Source: Prevotellaceae bacterium
GTDB lineage: Bacteria; Bacteroidota; Bacteroidia; Bacteroidales; UBA932
Assembly: GCA_031289895.1 (NCBI GenBank)
Contig: JAITOP010000162.1
Coordinates: 1-6,780 of the forward strand
Direction of reading: 5' to 3'
Length of the DNA: 6,780 bases
Part shown: piece after piece, positions 6,414-6,780 of the stretch
How the letters are laid out: each line of letters opens with the position of its first letter
How positions within the stretch are numbered: position 1 is the first letter of the stretch
Program-made: the position numbers and the translations under genes
The notes under the pieces: model-generated
Databases searched by the model: none
The model's input: the letters and a program-made list of their open reading frames with translations, nothing else
Told to the model about the DNA's origin: nothing

Positions 6414-6490
6414 GGTAGTCAGTATTCCGTATTCCGTATTCCGTATTCCGTAGTCAGTATTTGGTCTTTAGTATTTAGTATTTGGTCGTT
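6414..6490 (+). repeat. Tandem array of eleven heptamers
   Basis: Eleven 7-bp units follow without a register break: ggtagtc, agtattc, cgtattc three times, cgtagtc, agtattt, ggtcttt, agtattt twice, ggtcgtt. In the frame starting at 6422, GTATTCC occurs four times exactly (6422-6449). The array is flanked internally by two copies of GTAGTCAGTATT (6415-6426 and 6450-6461), 35 bp or five units apart. It starts 19 bp after the permease stop codon and has no coding potential. Confidence 0.85.
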
Positions 6491-6610
6491 TCTTCATTTG
6501 TTCTTTTGTTTATACGAGGTTTTATCTGCATTTATTCTATGTTTTTTGTCGTTTTTTGTTGTTTTTTCGGTTAAATTTTTTTTGAGGTGCTATTTCGTCT
6601 GAAAGACGTA
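6491..6610. other. T-rich intergenic spacer
   Basis: This spacer is dominated by T runs (for example around 6541-6590) and has no plausible ORF or promoter. TACGAGGTTT at 6513-6522 also occurs at 1529-1538. The T-runs could support transcription termination downstream of the permease, but no GC-rich hairpin precedes them. With the repeats on either side it forms a gene-free tail of 385 bp. Confidence 0.5.
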
Positions 6611-6771
6611 ATTTTCATAACCGCAGATAAGCGACAGCGCAACCTGCGGCAATACATACTGCCGACAACTGCCTGTAAAGGCAGGACTTTTGCAGTACAA
6701 GTCCTGCCTTTACAGGCAGAGGTTGTTGTGCTGTCTTTTCTCCGCAGGTTACAACCTGCGGTTATGAAAAT
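6611..6771. repeat. 161-bp palindromic element (MITE- or REP-like)
   Basis: Perfect 16-bp terminal inverted repeats, ATTTTCATAACCGCAG (6611-6626) and its complement (6756-6771), enclose a perfect 20-bp-arm hairpin (6670-6689 with 6699-6718, 9-nt loop). Between them AACCTGCGG (6641-6649) can pair with CCGCAGGTT (6742-6750). Each half can also fold alone: 6621-6626 with 6644-6649 on the left, and 6742-6750 with 6753-6761 on the right. The element is more GC-rich than its surroundings and encodes nothing. No convincing target-site duplication is seen. It could be a miniature mobile element, a REP-like repeat or a structured RNA. Structural evidence is strong; the class is uncertain. Confidence 0.75.
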
Positions 6772-6780
6772 ACTGCCCTT

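Noticed and set aside
6414..6490. Possible CRISPR array
   Set aside because: The units are 7 bp and contiguous, with no spacers and no cas genes nearby.
6609..6773. TA target-site duplication around the palindromic element
   Set aside because: Only a two-base similarity can be argued and the bases do not flank the inverted repeats symmetrically.

Overview
The window looks like chromosomal DNA from a low-GC member of the Bacteroidota, probably order Bacteroidales. The main evidence is promoter style. Several genes are preceded by TAnnTTTG-type -7 elements (TATCTTTG at 4721-4728, TAACTTTG on the minus strand at 4511-4518, the near match CAACTTTG at 376-383), in two cases with TTG 20 nt upstream, and there are no clear Shine-Dalgarno sequences. 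The protein families fit: a Bacteroidota-type lipoprotein of unknown function, and rbfA followed by a LolC/E-type permease. The genes are mostly housekeeping or cell-envelope functions. I see no phage, defence island, CRISPR array or biosynthetic cluster.

Layout from left to right. Positions 4-182 fold into a long interrupted rod capped by a GNRA-type loop, the architecture of 6S RNA. After an AT-rich spacer and a promoter, a plus-strand gene (426-1499) encodes an AlkZ/YcaQ-type winged-helix protein with a QxQ motif, probably a DNA glycosylase for bulky or crosslink lesions. Small ATTACGA heptamer repeats follow its stop codon.

Four minus-strand genes come next, apparently one transcription unit read from about 4500 down to 1641. 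They are a FlK-like hotdog thioesterase, a short glyoxalase II-like metallo-beta-lactamase-fold hydrolase, a membrane-anchored lytic transglycosylase with a LysM-like tail, and a lipoprotein of unknown function. The last gene may also have its own weak promoter. The first two are predicted thioester or ester hydrolases; the last two act in or face the periplasm.

A divergent intergenic region (about 4487-4747) carries back-to-back promoters. To its right, plus-strand rbfA (30S ribosome maturation) is followed after 34 bp by a LolC/E-type ABC permease (lipoprotein release from the inner membrane).

The right end (6396-6780) has no gene but is rich in structure. It holds eleven in-register 7-bp repeats directly after the permease, a T-rich spacer, and a 161-bp palindromic element with 16-bp perfect terminal inverted repeats around a perfect 20-bp-arm hairpin. 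The element shows signs of a roughly 112-bp tandem period running off the window edge. The best candidates for something undescribed are the 6S-like RNA and these intergenic repeats; the protein-coding content is largely recognisable.
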